From CAISIP01 sp037968655 (lineage in GTDB: Bacteria > Pseudomonadota > Gammaproteobacteria > Burkholderiales > Burkholderiaceae_C): DNA of 15,425 nt. The stretch is from NCBI GenBank assembly GCA_037968655.1, contig JBBKVW010000398.1:1-15425 (forward strand). Reading direction: 5' to 3'. Both the position numbers and the translations under genes were made by a program. Each line of letters opens with the position of its first letter. Within the stretch, counting starts at the first letter, position 1. Below, piece by piece: positions 14,576 to 15,425 of the stretch. Under the pieces are notes generated by a model that was not told where the DNA came from, did not search any database, and worked only from the letters and a program-made list of their open reading frames with translations.

Positions 14576-15190
14576 ATGGTGGCGGTCGCGCCGACCGTCA
14601 CCACCGACCGCACGAGCGCACTGGCGCACCACATACTCGGCCTGTTTGGCTGGACTGTTCCCTACCACGGTACACCACCTGGCTGCGGAATCATCGTCGC
14701 CTATCCGCACACCTCGAACTGGGATTTCGTGATCGCCATCCTGACCAAATGGGCGATCGGAATCCCGGTCGCGTTTCTGGGCAAGGAGAGCCTGTTTCGC
14801 GTTCCGCTGTTTGGCGCGTTCATACGCTGGTGCGGCGGCATACCGGTGCGCCGCGGCAACGCCAACGGCATGATCAGCGATATGGCCGAGCGCATTCGCG
14901 CCGCCGAGCAGCAAGGCACCCGCTGGTGGCTGGCGATCGCACCCGAAGGCACGCGCAAGGCCTCGGACGGCTGGCGCTCGGGTTTCTATCACATCGCCCT
15001 GGCCGCCAAGGTACCGATTGGCCTGGCCTTCTTCAATTTCGAGCGCAAGGAGTTTGGCGTCACCACCTTCCTGATGCCCAGCGGCGACGTCGATGCCGAC
15101 ATGCGCCAGATCGCCCGCTGGTATGCCGATCACGCGCTGGGCCGCTACCCGCAATGGGCCGCGCCGGTATTGATCAAGCGCCCGCGTTGA
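14576..15190 (+). CDS. Small PlsC-like lysophospholipid acyltransferase
   Basis: The 204-residue product has the acyltransferase signature H-x4-D as HTSNWD (His45 to Asp50) and the glycerophosphate-binding motif PEGTRK (Glu124, Arg127), followed by WRSGFYHIALAAKVPI. These fit the PlsC/LPLAT family, which acylates lysophospholipids or lysophosphatidate at the inner membrane. It is shorter than typical PlsC (about 240 residues) and lacks an obvious N-terminal membrane anchor; membrane association may rely on hydrophobic patches. The HTSNWD subtype occurs in uncharacterised relatives, so the substrate is open. Start: ATG 14576 has GAGG 11 nt upstream, overlapping the fbp stop. In-frame ATGs at 14528 and 14513, inside the end of fbp, are alternatives. 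It ends 87 bp before a tRNA gene. Confidence 0.85.
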   Translation: MVAVAPTVTTDRTSALAHHILGLFGWTVPYHGTPPGCGIIVAYPHTSNWDFVIAILTKWAIGIPVAFLGKESLFRVPLFGAFIRWCGGIPVRRGNANGMISDMAERIRAAEQQGTRWWLAIAPEGTRKASDGWRSGFYHIALAAKVPIGLAFFNFERKEFGVTTFLMPSGDVDADMRQIARWYADHALGRYPQWAAPVLIKRPR

Positions 15191-15262
15191 AGGGTCGTTC
15201 TAGGGCTTTGCTTACCATCCGTTGGCCGCTGCCAGGCGAGCATTTGGCAAAAAGTGCCGGGC

Positions 15263-15268
15263 TATAAT
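15263..15268 (+). promoter_or_regulatory. -10 box of the tRNA-Thr promoter
   Basis: A perfect TATAAT lies 9 bp before the mature tRNA 5' end. It is followed by a GC-rich discriminator (CGCGCC), typical of stable-RNA promoters under stringent control. No good -35 sits at 16-18 bp; the nearest resemblance, TTGGCA at 15244-15249, is only 13 bp away. Transcription would begin about 3 nt before the mature 5' end. Confidence 0.7.
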
Positions 15269-15277
15269 CGCGCCTTC

Positions 15278-15353
15278 GCCGGTGTAGCTCAGTCGGTAGA
15301 GCAGCTCATTCGTAATGAGAAGGTCGGGTGTTCGATTCATCTCTCCGGCACCA
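15278..15353 (+). tRNA. tRNA-Thr, anticodon CGT
   Basis: The 76-nt sequence folds as a cloverleaf. Acceptor GCCGGTG (15278-15284) pairs with CTCCGGC, D-stem GCTC/GAGC, anticodon loop TTCGTAA with CGT at 15311-15313 (reads ACG, threonine), T-loop TTCGATT, discriminator A and an encoded CCA at 15351-15353. Two imperfect pairs are visible: U6-U67 in the acceptor stem and G27-A43 at the top of the anticodon stem. The T-stem contains two G-U pairs. It has its own promoter and terminator, so it is a single-gene unit. Confidence 0.95.
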
Positions 15354-15365
15354 TGTCAGTAAAGG

Positions 15366-15404
15366 AAAGTCCGCTATCAATTAGATAGTGGGCTTTTTCT
15401 TTTT
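15366..15404 (+). terminator. Intrinsic terminator after tRNA-Thr
   Basis: AAAGTCCGCTATC (15366-15378) pairs with GATAGTGGGCTTT (15384-15396) over 13 bp, including two G-T wobbles, around a 5-nt AATTA loop. The run TTCTTTTT (15397-15404) follows directly. This is a textbook Rho-independent terminator 12 bp after the tRNA CCA end. The remaining 21 bases of the window hold nothing I recognise. Confidence 0.92.
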
Positions 15405-15425
15405 CACGCCGATGTAAGTGCGGAT

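Noticed and set aside
15230..15249. TGCCA...TGGCA inverted repeat before the tRNA as a terminator for the acyltransferase
   Set aside because: Only 5 bp of stem with a 10-nt loop, and the A-run lies on the wrong side for the + strand.
15278..15425. tRNA-Thr 3' end as an attachment site of an integrated element
   Set aside because: No integrase, direct repeat of the tRNA end or foreign gene is visible; the window ends 72 bases later, so it cannot be judged.
1..15425. A defence, secretion, biosynthetic or mobile system hidden in the window
   Set aside because: All substantial frames are accounted for by core-type genes; no repeat array, transposase, toxin-antitoxin pair or unknown multi-gene cassette was found.

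Overview
The window reads as ordinary chromosomal DNA of a GC-rich betaproteobacterium. Burkholderiales, probably Comamonadaceae (the Rhodoferax/Polaromonas/Acidovorax group), is my best guess. This rests on protein style (long-type ArgG, betaproteobacterial MurB, YbaK and PepN sequences), dense GC-rich coding and an argG-murB-yajQ neighbourhood; it is not a database match. Almost every base is coding. I see no insertion sequence, phage gene, CRISPR array or other mobile element, and no stretch over 300 bases lacks a gene.

Left part (1-3926): the 3' end of argG (+) converges on murB (-). Divergent from murB is a tight three-gene set on the + strand: yajQ (YajQ-family, nucleotide/c-di-GMP-binding type), a retropepsin-like aspartic protease with an export signal, and a protein with a degenerate HD-GYP domain whose metal-binding HD pair is replaced by Met-Asn.

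Middle part (3927-8003): four genes on the - strand with short gaps form a likely operon in the order acyl-CoA synthetase, Tas-like aldo/keto reductase, YbaK-type aminoacyl-tRNA deacylase, plsY. An alpha/beta hydrolase starts divergently only 13 bp from my preferred GTG start of the synthetase. In this small gap a perfect Shine-Dalgarno sequence, -10-like hexamers and the hydrolase start codon overlap.

Right part (8017-15425): after the hydrolase comes a compact + strand run: prfB with the classic programmed +1 frameshift, a beta-phosphoglucomutase-like HAD phosphatase, pepN, fbp (class I fructose-1,6-bisphosphatase) and a small PlsC-like acyltransferase. Gaps run from a 17-nt overlap to 33 bp, so a single transcription unit is plausible. 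The window ends with a tRNA-Thr (anticodon CGT) that has its own TATAAT box and a strong intrinsic terminator.

Functionally the region mixes housekeeping (arginine, peptidoglycan, translation termination, proofreading, gluconeogenesis, peptide turnover) with lipid metabolism (PlsY, the PlsC-like enzyme, the acyl-CoA synthetase). I found no convincing new multi-gene system. The most unusual items are the degenerate HD-GYP protein beside YajQ and the crowded divergent start region near 8000.
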